Shown here: positions 8,864-18,217 of the stretch, in pieces | Numbering within the stretch: position 1 is the first letter of the stretch | Layout: each line of letters starts with the position of its first letter | NCBI RefSeq assembly: GCF_900113705.1 | Contig: NZ_FOQI01000025.1 | Location: forward strand, 1 to 51,671 | Length of the DNA stretch: 51,671 nucleotides | Direction: 5' to 3' | Source: Collimonas sp. OK307 | Lineage (GTDB): Bacteria; Pseudomonadota; Gammaproteobacteria; Burkholderiales; Burkholderiaceae_D | Made by a program: the position numbers and the translations under genes | The notes under the pieces: model-generated | The model's input: the letters and a program-made list of their open reading frames with translations, nothing else | Told to the model about the DNA's origin: nothing | The model's database searches: none

Positions 8864-10989
8864 GCAACCATCCGATCCAACAGCTCAGGGCCGAGATTGA
8901 GAGCAAACCGCTGTTCCGCATCTCGAGCACGTATATGCATACACTGCCACGCGACAAGAGCGACACTTTGCTGCTGCTCGGCGCCTGCGCCATGGTGCTG
9001 CTGCCGCATTTTTTGCATCTGTCCTGGTGGACCTCGCTGATCTGCGGCGGACTGCTGCTGTGGCGCGCCTGGATCACCGTGCGCGGCCAGCGCCTGCCGC
9101 CGCTATGGCTGTTGCTGCCGCTGGCGGCGCTCACCATGGCCGGGATCTATATCGACTTCCGCACGTTGCTCGGACGCGATGCCGGAGTAGCCATGCTGGC
9201 GTTATTGCTGACATTTAAATTACTGGAAATGCGTGCCCGGCGGGATCTGTTCGTAGTGCTGCTGTTGAGTTTCTTTTTGCTGCTTACCGGCTTTTTCTAT
9301 TCGCAATCCATACTGTCCTTGCTGTGGATGATGGCGACCCTGGTACTGATCTTGACGGTACAGCTGTCGTTTCAATATACCGGCCTGGTGCCGCCACTCA
9401 AACAGCGGCTGCGCCTGGGTGCCTTGGTATTGGCCATGGCGTTGCCGCTGACGCTGATTCTGTTTTTGCTGTTTCCGCGAATCCAGGGGCCATTGTGGGG
9501 CATGCCGGGCGATGCCCACGGTGGCCGCACAGGCTTGTCGGATAGCATGGCGCCCGGGAATATCGCACAACTGGCTTTATCCGATGAGATTGCGTTCCGC
9601 GTCAAATTCATCGATGCGGCGCCCGCTCCTGCCAGGTTGTACTGGCGTGGCGCAGTGTTGAATAATTTCGACGGCCGCACCTGGACTCAGGGACAGGCAA
9701 GCCGTCCTGCAGTCGATACAGTGCCTCATATTCAGGTCGCGTCTAACCTTGATTCCGACCTCAATCCCAACTCGGCAACTGCAGTGCGCCAGCAAATCAC
9801 AATGGAAGCGAATGGCCAGCGCTGGCTGTTCGCACTGGAAACGCCGCAACTGGCGCCTACGCTGGAGGGCATTGCGGTAAGGCTGACGGCAGACCATCAA
9901 ATTCGCGCAGCACGCGCGATCAACGAACGAGTACGCTACGATGTCACCTCGAATCTCAAACCCGCGCCATCAGATCAGATATCGGCCAGCAGCCTGCAAC
10001 AGGCGCTGGCATTGCCGAATGACTTCAATCCGCGCACTCAGGAATTTGCGGCTGACTTGCGTAAAAAATGGCCCGACGACGCTGCGCTTGTGAGCGCAGT
10101 GCTGAGTTTCTTTCGACATGAAAAATTCAGCTACACGCTGGAACCGCCGCTGCTGGGCCGGGATAGCGTCGACGATTTTCTGTTTTCCAGCCGTGCCGGC
10201 TTTTGCGAGCATTATGCCAGCTCCTTTGTGGTGTTGATGCGCGCTGCAGGGATCCCCGCGCGCGTGGTGACCGGTTACCAGGGCGGTGAAACCAATCCGG
10301 TCGATGGCATGATGACTGTGCGTCAGTCCGACGCCCATGCCTGGGCTGAAGTCTGGTTGCCGCCACGCGGCTGGGTAAGGGTCGACCCGACAGCAGCGGT
10401 GGCGCCGAGCCGGATTGAAACCCAGCTCAGCAACGTGTTGCCGCGCTCTTTCTTTGGCAACCTGCTAGGTGGCGCTGCCGGCCAGGCCAACTGGTGGTCC
10501 GGCTTGAACGACGCGACCGCCCTGCTCCGCGCCAATTGGGAAGCGCTGGGCAACGGCTGGAACCAATGGGTTTTGAACTACACGCCGGCACGGCAAATGG
10601 GCCTGCTGCGCTGGCTTGGATTTGACGGGTTCGACTGGCGCAGCCTGATCATCCTGATGCTGGCCATCGGCACGGTGGCGGTCGGCAGCGTCACCTTGCC
10701 TTTGCTGCTAGCGCGAAACAAGAGCAACCCGCTCGATACTGTATACTCTTCGCTGTGCGCACAGATGGCGCGGCGTGGCATGGCGCGCAACAAGCATGAG
10801 GGGCCGGGCACTTACGGTCGCCGGCTGTGCGCAAGCAACTCGCCACTAACGCCACCTGTCAAAATAGCGGTCCAGCGCTTCCTGGCATTGTACGAGGCCC
10901 TGCAATACGGCGCCGACTACGGCCCTGCCAATAAGCCACCGGCGCCTTTAATGGCACAACTAAAATTACTGCTCTCCCAATGTCGATGA
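8860..10989 (+). CDS. TgpA-type transglutaminase-like membrane protein (DUF3488)
   Basis: 709 residues. About six transmembrane segments fill residues 35-210. A periplasmic part with a transglutaminase/protease core follows, with the triad Cys449 (GFCEHYA), His493 (DAHAWAEV) and Asp509 (VDPTA). A last membrane segment lies near 590-615 before a cytoplasmic tail. In Pseudomonas aeruginosa the homologue TgpA is essential and linked to envelope maintenance. The start overlaps the DUF58 gene by four bases and the end overlaps mltB by ten, so the four genes form one tight unit. All catalytic residues are intact. The substrate is unknown. Confidence 0.93.
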   Translation: MSNHPIQQLRAEIESKPLFRISSTYMHTLPRDKSDTLLLLGACAMVLLPHFLHLSWWTSLICGGLLLWRAWITVRGQRLPPLWLLLPLAALTMAGIYIDFRTLLGRDAGVAMLALLLTFKLLEMRARRDLFVVLLLSFFLLLTGFFYSQSILSLLWMMATLVLILTVQLSFQYTGLVPPLKQRLRLGALVLAMALPLTLILFLLFPRIQGPLWGMPGDAHGGRTGLSDSMAPGNIAQLALSDEIAFRVKFIDAAPAPARLYWRGAVLNNFDGRTWTQGQASRPAVDTVPHIQVASNLDSDLNPNSATAVRQQITMEANGQRWLFALETPQLAPTLEGIAVRLTADHQIRAARAINERVRYDVTSNLKPAPSDQISASSLQQALALPNDFNPRTQEFAADLRKKWPDDAALVSAVLSFFRHEKFSYTLEPPLLGRDSVDDFLFSSRAGFCEHYASSFVVLMRAAGIPARVVTGYQGGETNPVDGMMTVRQSDAHAWAEVWLPPRGWVRVDPTAAVAPSRIETQLSNVLPRSFFGNLLGGAAGQANWWSGLNDATALLRANWEALGNGWNQWVLNYTPARQMGLLRWLGFDGFDWRSLIILMLAIGTVAVGSVTLPLLLARNKSNPLDTVYSSLCAQMARRGMARNKHEGPGTYGRRLCASNSPLTPPVKIAVQRFLALYEALQYGADYGPANKPPAPLMAQLKLLLSQCR

Positions 10990-12131
10990 AATCAACTCCA
11001 GGTCTCCACACTGTCGCCCAACTTTGCGCTATCGCACTGACGATCTCAACCAGTCCCAATCTTCTGGCGCAGCAAAGCACCGCCGGCAAGACAGCTTCGG
11101 CAAAAAGCCAGGCACAGGCACAGGTACAGGTACGGAAAGCCAGCAGCAATGCCGACGATGGCGAATTCGCCAATTTCGCCGACTGGAAAGAGGTCTCCGC
11201 TTTCATCGATCAGATGGTCGAAAAAAATGGCTTCGACCGCGCCGAACTGGTCACCATGTTTAACAAGGTGCGCTATATCGACAGCGCTATCCAATTGATG
11301 AAACCGGCGCCGGCGAGCAAACCGAAAAACTGGGCAGCCTACCGCGCCCGTTTCGTCGAACCGGTGCGGATCCAGGCCGGCGTCGATTTCTGGAATACCT
11401 ATGCCGACGCCCTGAGTCGCGCGGAAGCGCAATATGGCGTTCCGGCGGAAATCATCGTCGGCATCATCGGCGTGGAAACCGTGTACGGCCGCAATGTCGG
11501 GAGTTTCAGGGTGATGGATGCCATCACCACGCTGGCATTCGACTATCCGAATACGCCTACGCGCGAGGCGCGGATGCGGTTTTTCCGCGGCGAGCTGGAA
11601 AATACCCTGCTGTACGCCAGGGAAACGGGCATCGATCCATTTACCTTGTTAGGCTCATACGCCGGCGCCATCGGCTGGCCGCAGTTCATGCCGAGCAGCA
11701 TACGCCAGTACGGCGTGGATTTTGACGGCAAGGGAAAAATCGATTTGCGCAATTCGCCGATCGATGCGATCGGCAGCGTGGCCCACTACCTGGCAGAGCA
11801 CGGCTGGAAAACCGGCATGCCGATCGTCTTTCCGGCGACGCTTTCAACCGACACCAGCTCCGAAAACCGCTGGCAGGTATTTATCGGCCAGGGCCTGGAA
11901 GCCAAATATTCGCTGGATGAATTAACTGCCGCTGGCGTAGTGCCCGGCGTAGTGCCTCCGGCTGACATGCGATTCGGCCTGGTCGACTTGCAAAATGGCC
12001 AGGGACCGACCGAATACTGGCTAGGCACCGATAATTTCTACGCCATCACACAATACAACCGCAGTTTCTTTTATGCGATGTCGGTGGTGGATCTGGGTCG
12101 TGCGGTACGCGTGGCGCGTGACAACAATTAA
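10980..12131 (+). CDS. mltB: Lytic murein transglycosylase B
   Basis: 383 residues with an N-terminal export signal ending near LLAQ (residue 30) and no lipobox Cys there, so a soluble periplasmic form is likely. A low-complexity Gln/Ala/Ser linker leads to the SLT/GH103 domain. The catalytic Glu is Glu166 in GIIGVETVYGR. Further family motifs are GSYAGAIGWPQFMPSS and a C-terminal ending with an FYAIT.YN.S stretch. The enzyme cleaves the MurNAc-GlcNAc bond of peptidoglycan and leaves 1,6-anhydro ends. It starts inside the TgpA gene, giving a physical link between the transglutaminase-like protein and wall turnover. Confidence 0.93.
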   Translation: MSMKSTPGLHTVAQLCAIALTISTSPNLLAQQSTAGKTASAKSQAQAQVQVRKASSNADDGEFANFADWKEVSAFIDQMVEKNGFDRAELVTMFNKVRYIDSAIQLMKPAPASKPKNWAAYRARFVEPVRIQAGVDFWNTYADALSRAEAQYGVPAEIIVGIIGVETVYGRNVGSFRVMDAITTLAFDYPNTPTREARMRFFRGELENTLLYARETGIDPFTLLGSYAGAIGWPQFMPSSIRQYGVDFDGKGKIDLRNSPIDAIGSVAHYLAEHGWKTGMPIVFPATLSTDTSSENRWQVFIGQGLEAKYSLDELTAAGVVPGVVPPADMRFGLVDLQNGQGPTEYWLGTDNFYAITQYNRSFFYAMSVVDLGRAVRVARDNN

Positions 12132-12133
12132 CA

Positions 12134-12670
12134 TCAGGGATTGCTGACGCTAAGCTCCACTTCCACGGTCTGGTCGCCGGCGGTCAGCCAGATCTGCGCA
12201 TCCTGGATCGTGCATTGCAGCTGCATGTTGCGTTGGGCGAAGCTGGTCAAGGCCTCGCTGCTTGCCGCGGCAATATTGATGACGGTCAGGTTGCGGGCGC
12301 GTGCCACTTTGCTGCTGATCTGATTCCACCAGATATGGCTGGTACTGCTGTAGCTGTACACCACCACCTGCGCCGCCCGTCCACAAGCCTTGAGAATGCG
12401 CTTTTCATCGGGCTGGCCGACTTCTATCCAGAGATCGATCGCACCGGTCAAATCCTTGGCCCACAAATCGGGCTCATCGGCATCCGACAAGCCTTTACCA
12501 AATACCAGAGCAGCCGATGCGTGACGGGCGAAAGCCAGCAAACGCACCATCATGCGTTCGTCAGTTTCCGAAGGATGACGCGCCAATGTCAGCGCGTGTT
12601 CCTGATAATAATGACGATCCATATCGGCAATTTGCAGATCGGCTTTGAAAATAGTTGCTTTAAGGGCCAT
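12134..12670 (-). CDS. yaeQ: YaeQ family protein
   Basis: 178 residues that fit YaeQ along the whole length: start MALKATIFKADLQIADMDRH, then LTLARHPSETDERMMVRLLAFA and the DLWIEVGQPDEKR block, which carries the PD-(D/E)XK-like residues noted for this fold. YaeQ was once described as a suppressor of RfaH loss; its real activity is unsettled. Transcribed towards mltB, with only two bases between the stop codons, and no clear hairpin between them. Confidence 0.92.
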   Translation of the reverse strand: MALKATIFKADLQIADMDRHYYQEHALTLARHPSETDERMMVRLLAFARHASAALVFGKGLSDADEPDLWAKDLTGAIDLWIEVGQPDEKRILKACGRAAQVVVYSYSSTSHIWWNQISSKVARARNLTVINIAAASSEALTSFAQRNMQLQCTIQDAQIWLTAGDQTVEVELSVSNP

Positions 12671-12855
12671 AACGCCTATTGTTATATATAAGTTGAATCA
12701 AACCCGGTGTGAAGCGATCACGGGATCGGAAGAATAACCCGATTTGCGCCGGATGGAGCACGAATAGAGTACATATATGCGCGCCGGCAGGCTTGTTGCC
12801 GTCAGGTTCGCCCCTATATTTGTCTTAACACCTTGTAAATACTGATACTCATCCA

Positions 12856-13428
12856 ATGAATACTGCTGCATCAACAACACTAGCGCCATTCTCCAGCGAA
12901 GTAATCGCTCACACCAAGTTGTGGCTGGAGCGCGCCGTGATCGGACTCAATCTTTGTCCCTTCGCCAAGGCGGTGTTTATAAAGGACCAGATTCGCTACG
13001 TCGTCAGCGCAGCGCAGACGCCGGAAGAATTGTTGGCGGACCTGATGAAGGAACTGGAATTTCTGCACCAGGCGGATCCGGAGGTGGTCGATACCACTTT
13101 GCTGATACACCCTGATGCACTTCGCGACTTTTTGGACTACAACGATTTTCTTGATGTCGCCGATGCGGCCGTCGACGAGCTTGAGCTGGATGGAGAAATC
13201 CAGGTTGCCAGTTTTCATCCCGACTATCAATTCGCGGGCACCGACGTGGACGACATCAGCAACTATACGAATCGCGCGCCCTATCCGACTTTGCATCTTT
13301 TACGCGAAATTAGCGTCGAACGTGCAGTCAATGCGTTCCCGGATGCATCCGAGATATTCAGCAAGAATATGCAAACCTTGCATCAATTGGGTTTAGATGG
13401 CTGGCAGAAAGTATTGAGGGAGGGATAG
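12856..13428 (+). CDS. DUF1415 domain protein
   Basis: 190 residues. The conserved DUF1415 blocks are visible: LNLCPFAKAV near 31-40, VDTTLLIHPD near 78-87, VASFHPDYQFAGT near 117-129 and the NRAPYPTLHLLRE block near 139. The invariant Cys and His residues hint at an enzyme or metal site, but no function is established. It diverges from yaeQ with 185 bp between them. It is monocistronic as far as I can see. Confidence 0.88.
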   Translation: MNTAASTTLAPFSSEVIAHTKLWLERAVIGLNLCPFAKAVFIKDQIRYVVSAAQTPEELLADLMKELEFLHQADPEVVDTTLLIHPDALRDFLDYNDFLDVADAAVDELELDGEIQVASFHPDYQFAGTDVDDISNYTNRAPYPTLHLLREISVERAVNAFPDASEIFSKNMQTLHQLGLDGWQKVLREG

Positions 13429-13832
13429 ACAAAAACAAATTTTATTGGTATTTTAATAACGTTAAAATGTTGTAAAACCGATGTTCCTTGCATTTTTTAC
13501 GGAAAGTTACTAAATAGTAATAGACATCGTAACAAGAAAATTTTAAATTGAGCTTGTGCAACTTATTTGTATATTTGGTCACTAAACAAAGGTAGGTTGT
13601 TTGTTACCAAAATAATATACAACATGCTGTGCAATGTACTTAGCGGTATCAGCTGTACCATGAAGAAAAAGATAGGGAGTTTCTTTATGACAAATATGTG
13701 CTCAAAATCAGTATAAAATACGGCAATCTTATAAGGCTGCCAATAAAACTGGGAGGTGCACTTGGTAATAGTTCGGTACATATTGCACAAACACTTCCCA
13801 TATATCAACTAGGATAACGGAATCAATTGATT
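13429..13832. other. AT-rich intergenic stretch before the HTH gene
   Basis: 404 bp, clearly AT-richer than the neighbouring genes. It holds a TATAAAAT box at about 13713-13720 without a well placed -35, and an imperfect inverted repeat around 13577-13611 (TTGGTCAC and GTTACCAA arms). No gene can be supported; an 81-codon minus-strand frame here is rejected. Confidence 0.5.
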
Positions 13833-14171
13833 ATGACTATGAATACTACCCCAGACGCACCAACCAGCAACAAGCTCGACGAGCAGGTGACCTATGACCC
13901 AAATCACCTGCTGGATTCATTGATCGACAAGTTGCATTTGAAAAATGATGCGGCACTTTCACGCTCGCTAGAAGTAGCACCACCGGTCATCAGTAAAATT
14001 CGCCATCGCCGCTTGCCGGTTGGTGCATCGCTGCTGATCCGTATGCACGAAGTCAGCGATCTGACGATTCGTGAGTTGCGTGCCTTGATGGGCGATCGTC
14101 GCGAAAAATTCCGTATCAGCGACAAGCAATTCAAGCCAAAGAGCAAGATCGAAGCCGAAAAGCTGAAGTAA
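13833..14171 (+). CDS. Small Cro/C1-like helix-turn-helix protein
   Basis: 112 residues from ATG 13833; TTG 13827 and ATG 13839 are also in frame, and the binding site is weak (GGAA nine bases upstream). Residues 36-85 look like a Cro/C1 helix-turn-helix: DAALSRSLEVAPPVISKIRHRRL holds the turn and recognition helix, followed by a third helix and DLTIRELRALMGD. The C-terminus is basic (KFRISDKQFKPKSKIEAEKLK), as in small phage-like repressors. A DNA-binding role is likely; targets are unknown. The long AT-rich region upstream may hold its own operators. It converges on cysM. Confidence 0.75.
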   Translation: MTMNTTPDAPTSNKLDEQVTYDPNHLLDSLIDKLHLKNDAALSRSLEVAPPVISKIRHRRLPVGASLLIRMHEVSDLTIRELRALMGDRREKFRISDKQFKPKSKIEAEKLK

Positions 14172-14197
14172 TCAGCATGTCGGCAACGTCCGAAACT

Positions 14198-14226
14198 CCT
14201 GCCTGAAGCAGTTCGCTTCAGGCAGG
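14198..14226. terminator. Bidirectional hairpin between the HTH gene and cysM
   Basis: Perfect 12-bp stem (14198-14209 with 14215-14226) and a 5-base loop. It overlaps the cysM stop codon at 14218-14220 and lies 27 bp past the HTH gene. T tracts on both sides are poor, so it may act as a transcript 3'-end stabiliser as well as a terminator. Confidence 0.55.
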
Positions 14227-15120
14227 GAAAACGCCTGTAGATAAATAACGATCGCCGCGATCGCACACGACAAAAACAATCGTCGCGTTTTCTACTTGCT
14301 GCGAAATCCTGAGTGCCACTTCGCAGGCACCGCCTGTCGATATCCCACAGAAAATCCCCTCTTCACTTGCCAGTCTGCGCGCCATATGTTCGGATGCGGC
14401 CTGACTGACCGACTCAATCTGGTCTACTCTGGAATGCTCGTATATCTTTGGCAGATAAGCTTCCGGCCACTTTCTGATGCCTGGAATTTGTGAACCTTCT
14501 TCCGGCTGTGCACCGATAATGCGGATCGCCTGATTCTGTTCCTTCAGATAGGTGGAAACACCCATGATGGTCCCGGTGGTCCCCATCGCGCTCACAAAAT
14601 GGGTGATGCGTCCTTCGGTATCGCGCCAGAGCTCGGGACCGGTGGTTTCATAATGCGCCAGCGGATTATCCGGATTCGCAAACTGGTCGAGGATCAGCCC
14701 TTCGCCGTCTTTCTGCATTTTTTCTGCCAGGTCGCGCGCATATTCCATGCCTCCGGTCTTGGGGGTGAGAATGATCTTGGCGCCATATGCAGCCATGCTT
14801 TGACGCCGCTCCTCACTCAGGTTTTCCGGCATCAGCAACACCATCTTGTAGCCGCGCATGGCAGCTACCATCGCCAGGGCAATGCCGGTGTTGCCGCTGG
14901 TTGCCTCAATCAGGGTATCGCCCGGTTTGATCTGGCCGCGCGCTTCGGCATGCTTGATCATCGACAATGCCGGCCGGTCTTTCACCGATCCGGCTGGATT
15001 GTTGCCTTCCATCTTGGCCAGGATAACGTTATTGCGTTGTTCGGCATCGCTGCCGGGGATACGTTTGAGTTGTACCAGAGGCGTGTTGCCGATTGTGTCT
15101 TCGATAGTCAGATAAGGCAT
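14218..15120 (-). CDS. cysM: Cysteine synthase B
   Basis: 300 residues from ATG 15120, chosen because MPYLTIEDTIGNTPLVQLKR is the family N-terminus; the frame extends upstream to 15267 without family likeness. The PLP lysine is Lys47 (NNPAGSVKDRP), the substrate loop SGNTG is at 75-79, and the phosphate loop GTTGT follows near 180. The enzyme makes cysteine from O-acetylserine and sulfide; CysM can also use thiosulfate. EGSQIPGIRKWP fits the CysM rather than the CysK branch. No cys operon surrounds it. Confidence 0.94.
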   Translation of the reverse strand: MPYLTIEDTIGNTPLVQLKRIPGSDAEQRNNVILAKMEGNNPAGSVKDRPALSMIKHAEARGQIKPGDTLIEATSGNTGIALAMVAAMRGYKMVLLMPENLSEERRQSMAAYGAKIILTPKTGGMEYARDLAEKMQKDGEGLILDQFANPDNPLAHYETTGPELWRDTEGRITHFVSAMGTTGTIMGVSTYLKEQNQAIRIIGAQPEEGSQIPGIRKWPEAYLPKIYEHSRVDQIESVSQAASEHMARRLASEEGIFCGISTGGACEVALRISQQVENATIVFVVCDRGDRYLSTGVFPA

Positions 15121-15231
15121 AGTGTGTGCAGGCGTCTTGGGCAAAGAACCCATTTTAATATGAGACTTTGTTACGCGTATGAAAGCCTGACAAACCGGGC
15201 AAAATAGTGCCCGGCAAGCGCACAAGCAGTC

Positions 15232-15265
15232 TTGAAAAGAAAAGGCCCCGAAATACGGACGGGGC
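15232..15265 (-). terminator. Terminator after the ComEA-like gene
   Basis: GCCCCG 15245-15250 pairs with CGGGGC 15260-15265, loop nine bases. On the minus strand the stem is followed by CTTTTCTTTTC. It sits 57 bp past the stop of the ComEA-like gene. Confidence 0.75.
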
Positions 15266-15321
15266 AAGCAGGCGCTTCATGGCTTATTTGCCTGGATTTG
15301 AAGCGGTAGCTTCCGGGACAC

Positions 15322-15681
15322 CTACTTGGCTGCCGGCTTGGCCGTAATCTTGGCAGGTGCAGTGGCGGGGGTAGTGGCAGATGCGGTGGCAGGTACTGTT
15401 GCGGCCTCTCCACCCGCCTTCGGCTTACCGTTCACCAGCAAGCCGGCCTGTGATAACTTGACCGACTTCTTGTCGCCAATGCCTGGCACGCGGCTTTCAA
15501 AATCGGCCCAGTCCTTGAAGTTACCACCTTTGCCGCGCTCGTCGACAATGCGTTTAGCGGTAGCGGAACCGATGCCCTTTACGCTGTCCAGGGCGCTCAG
15601 ATCGCCCTTGTTGACATCGACCTGAGCAAAACTGGTGGTGGCCATCAACAGGCCGGCTATCAGCAATAATTTTTTCAGCAT
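15322..15681 (-). CDS. ComEA-like helix-hairpin-helix protein
   Basis: 119 residues. A signal peptide (MLKKLLLIAGLLMATTSFA) precedes a compact helix-hairpin-helix pair: VDVNKGDLSALDSVKGIGSATA at about 21-42 and VPGIGDKKSVKLSQAGL near 65-81. A Pro/Ala/Thr/Lys tail follows, likely disordered. The layout is that of the single-domain exported ComEA of Gram-negative bacteria, which binds incoming double-stranded DNA in the periplasm during transformation. No other competence gene is in the window, so the role is inferred from the family. It stands between cysM and rfaE1 with its own terminator. Confidence 0.9.
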   Translation of the reverse strand: MLKKLLLIAGLLMATTSFAQVDVNKGDLSALDSVKGIGSATAKRIVDERGKGGNFKDWADFESRVPGIGDKKSVKLSQAGLLVNGKPKAGGEAATVPATASATTPATAPAKITAKPAAK

Positions 15682-15747
15682 TTCGTCTTTCTCCCATGAA
15701 TGTATTGGTGATTCAAATGATCAATCAGACGCGAAAACGTCCAATTA

Positions 15748-15753
15748 ATTATA
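15748..15753 (-). promoter_or_regulatory. Candidate -10 box for the ComEA-like gene
   Basis: The minus strand reads TATAAT here, 67 bases upstream of the start. No good -35 hexamer is seen at the expected distance, so this is a weak call. Confidence 0.35.
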
Positions 15754-15836
15754 ATCACCGACACGTGGAAAATTGACTTTTACACCACAAACAAGACTTG
15801 ACTTAGCCAAGAGCGGCACGTCCCAATAATGAAATG

Positions 15837-16778
15837 CTACCCGAGCAACTCTTCGCGGCTGACGGTTGCCGTACCGAGTTTGCCGACCACGATGCCGCCG
15901 GCACGGTTCGCCAGCGCAACGGCGTCGGCAATCGGCAATCCTGCTCCCAGCATCACTGCCAGGGTGGCAATCACGGTATCGCCAGCGCCGGAGACGTCAT
16001 ATACCTCGCGCGCCATGGCAGGAAAATGGCGAATTTCCTTCGCGGTATATAAGCTCATTCCTTCTTCCGAGCGCGTCAACAGCAACGCCTCGAGTTGCAG
16101 CGATTCACGCAAGTTTTGCGCTTTGAGCGTCAACTCTTCCTCGCTCTTCCAGTTGCCGACAATGTGCTTCATCTCCGATTTATTCGGCGTCAGGACAGTT
16201 GCCCCCACATAGCGCGAGAAATCGTCGCCCTTGGGATCGACCAGAATGCACTTGCCGGCTTGCCTGGCGGCAGCGATCATTTCGGCGACGTTGACCAGGC
16301 TGCCTTTGGCGTAATCGGAAAGCACCACTACCGGATATTGCGGCAGCAAAGTATTGAAACGGGTCAGCTTGTCGCGCAATACGGCATCGGTCGGCGCTTC
16401 CTCGAAGTCGATGCGCAGCAATTGCTGCTGGCGGCCTATCACGCGCAATTTGATGATGGTCGAGATGGCCGGATCGCGAGTCAGGAAACTGCTGACGCCC
16501 ATTTCTGCCAGCATGCTGTCGACGGTATCGCCAGCTTCGTCTTGACCTACCACCCCCAACAAGCCGGAGCTGCCGCCCAAAGTGGCGATATTGCGCGCGA
16601 CGTTGGCTGCGCCGCCGAGGCGTTCCTCACGTTTTTCGACCCGTACGATCGGCACCGGCGCCTCTGGCGAAATCCTGCTTACTTCGCCGAACCAGTAACG
16701 GTCCAGCATGACATCGCCAACCACCAGGATATGTACGCTTTCAAAGGAAGCGGGCACTTTATAGGCAGATGTGCTCAT
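15837..16778 (-). CDS. rfaE1: D-glycero-beta-D-manno-heptose-7-phosphate kinase
   Basis: 313 residues of the PfkB/ribokinase fold: N-terminal ILVVGDVMLDRYWFG, substrate loop GGAANVARNIATLGG near 55-69, and the catalytic anion hole GAGDTV near 255-260. It phosphorylates heptose 7-phosphate to the 1,7-bisphosphate on the way to ADP-heptose for the LPS inner core. Only the kinase domain is present, so the nucleotidyltransferase (rfaE2) must be encoded elsewhere, as in most beta-proteobacteria. It follows ugd by four bases, one transcript with ugd and lapB being likely. Confidence 0.94.
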   Translation of the reverse strand: MSTSAYKVPASFESVHILVVGDVMLDRYWFGEVSRISPEAPVPIVRVEKREERLGGAANVARNIATLGGSSGLLGVVGQDEAGDTVDSMLAEMGVSSFLTRDPAISTIIKLRVIGRQQQLLRIDFEEAPTDAVLRDKLTRFNTLLPQYPVVVLSDYAKGSLVNVAEMIAAARQAGKCILVDPKGDDFSRYVGATVLTPNKSEMKHIVGNWKSEEELTLKAQNLRESLQLEALLLTRSEEGMSLYTAKEIRHFPAMAREVYDVSGAGDTVIATLAVMLGAGLPIADAVALANRAGGIVVGKLGTATVSREELLG

Positions 16779-16782
16779 GTTC

Positions 16783-18165
16783 TTACCCTCGCGCCAGCAC
16801 CGAACGGCCGATGCCGTAATACTCGAAGCCCAGTTCGCCCATTACCTCGGGTTCATACAAGTTACGGCCGTCGAACACGACCGGCGCCTTGAGCAGCGTT
16901 TTTACCTGTTCGAAGTCAGGGCTGCGGAAGGTCTTCCACTCCGTCACGATGACCAGGGCGTCGGCATTGTGCAAAGCATCGGTCTGGTTGTCGCAAAAGC
17001 GGATACGCTCGAAGGCCCCAGGCGTCGCGGCAAGATCCAGCGCCAATACCCGCTTGGCCTCGGCCATAGCTACCGGATCATGTACCGCCACGGTAGCGCC
17101 GCGCGCAAGCAGTTCACCCAACAGCACGCGCGATGAAGCTTCGCGCATGTCGTCGGTATTCGGCTTGAACGCCAAACCCCACAAAGCAAAATGCTTGCCG
17201 CTCAGGTCCGCGCCAAAACGCTCGCTGATCTTTTGTCCCAGCACGTGTTTCTGGTTGTTATTGACTTGTTCTACCGCGCGCAGGATATGCAATTCCTGGC
17301 CATACGCGCGCGCGGTGCGTTCCAGTGCCTGCACATCCTTGGGGAAACAGGAACCGCCATAGCCGCAACCGGCATACAGGAAGCTATAGCCGATGCGTGG
17401 ATCGGAACCGATGCCATGGCGCACGGCTTCGATGTCGGCGCCGACCTTATCGGCCAGGTTGGCTAGTTCATTCATGAATGAGATGCGGGTCGCCAGCATC
17501 GCATTCGCTGCGTATTTGGTGAATTCGGCGGAGCGTACATCCATCCAGAAAGTACGTTCGTGATTGCGATTGAACGGCAGGTACAGCTGCTTCATCAGCG
17601 CTTGCGCCTGCTGGCCTGCGGCGCTTTCGTCGCAGCCGATGACGATGCGGTCAGGCCGCATGAAATCTTCGACAGCGGCGCCTTCTTTCAGGAATTCCGG
17701 ATTGGAAACGACTGAGAACTGCAGCGCCTCGCCGCTCAGCTTGCGTGTGTCCAGTTCGGCCTGGATCGCTGCGCCCACCTTGTCTGCGGTCCCTACCGGC
17801 ACCGTCGACTTGTCGACAATAACCTTGAAGCCGGTCATGTATTTGCCGATGTTGCGGGCTGCGGCCACCACGTATTGCAGGTCGGCGGAACCGTCTTCAT
17901 CGGGCGGCGTGCCCACCGCAATAAACTGCACCTGGCCATGCGCCACGCTGGCCGCAATGTCGGTGGAGAAATGCAAACGTCCGGCAGCACGATTACGGCC
18001 GACGATTTCAGCCAGGCCCGGTTCATGGATCGGAATGCCGCCGCTATTGAGCAAGTCAATCTTGCGTTGATCCAGATCCAAGCAAAATACATCGTTGCCC
18101 AATTCGGCCAGGCAAGCACCCGTGACCAAACCGACATAACCGGTACCGATAATAGTAATTTTCAT
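16783..18165 (-). CDS. ugd: UDP-glucose 6-dehydrogenase
   Basis: 460 residues. The NAD-binding Rossmann motif is [10 protein letters not shown] at 7-16. The catalytic Cys is Cys273 in GGSCFPKD. The three UDPGDH domains are in the expected order, and the C-terminal part holds the [10 protein letters not shown] motif. The enzyme oxidises UDP-glucose twice to UDP-glucuronate, the precursor of acidic exopolysaccharide and of aminoarabinose on lipid A. Placed between rfaE1 and lapB it belongs to a surface-sugar cluster. Length is that of the long bacterial form. Confidence 0.96.
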   Translation of the reverse strand: MKITIIGTGYVGLVTGACLAELGNDVFCLDLDQRKIDLLNSGGIPIHEPGLAEIVGRNRAAGRLHFSTDIAASVAHGQVQFIAVGTPPDEDGSADLQYVVAAARNIGKYMTGFKVIVDKSTVPVGTADKVGAAIQAELDTRKLSGEALQFSVVSNPEFLKEGAAVEDFMRPDRIVIGCDESAAGQQAQALMKQLYLPFNRNHERTFWMDVRSAEFTKYAANAMLATRISFMNELANLADKVGADIEAVRHGIGSDPRIGYSFLYAGCGYGGSCFPKDVQALERTARAYGQELHILRAVEQVNNNQKHVLGQKISERFGADLSGKHFALWGLAFKPNTDDMREASSRVLLGELLARGATVAVHDPVAMAEAKRVLALDLAATPGAFERIRFCDNQTDALHNADALVIVTEWKTFRSPDFEQVKTLLKAPVVFDGRNLYEPEVMGELGFEYYGIGRSVLARG

Positions 18166-18217
18166 GTTATTCCGTGAATGCGCTACGCTGCCCGCTGTAG
18201 GTGTCGGGCCAGCAGGA

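Noticed and set aside
13563-13808. 81-codon minus-strand frame.
   Set aside because: AT-rich, no binding site, hydrophobic chance composition, no motif.
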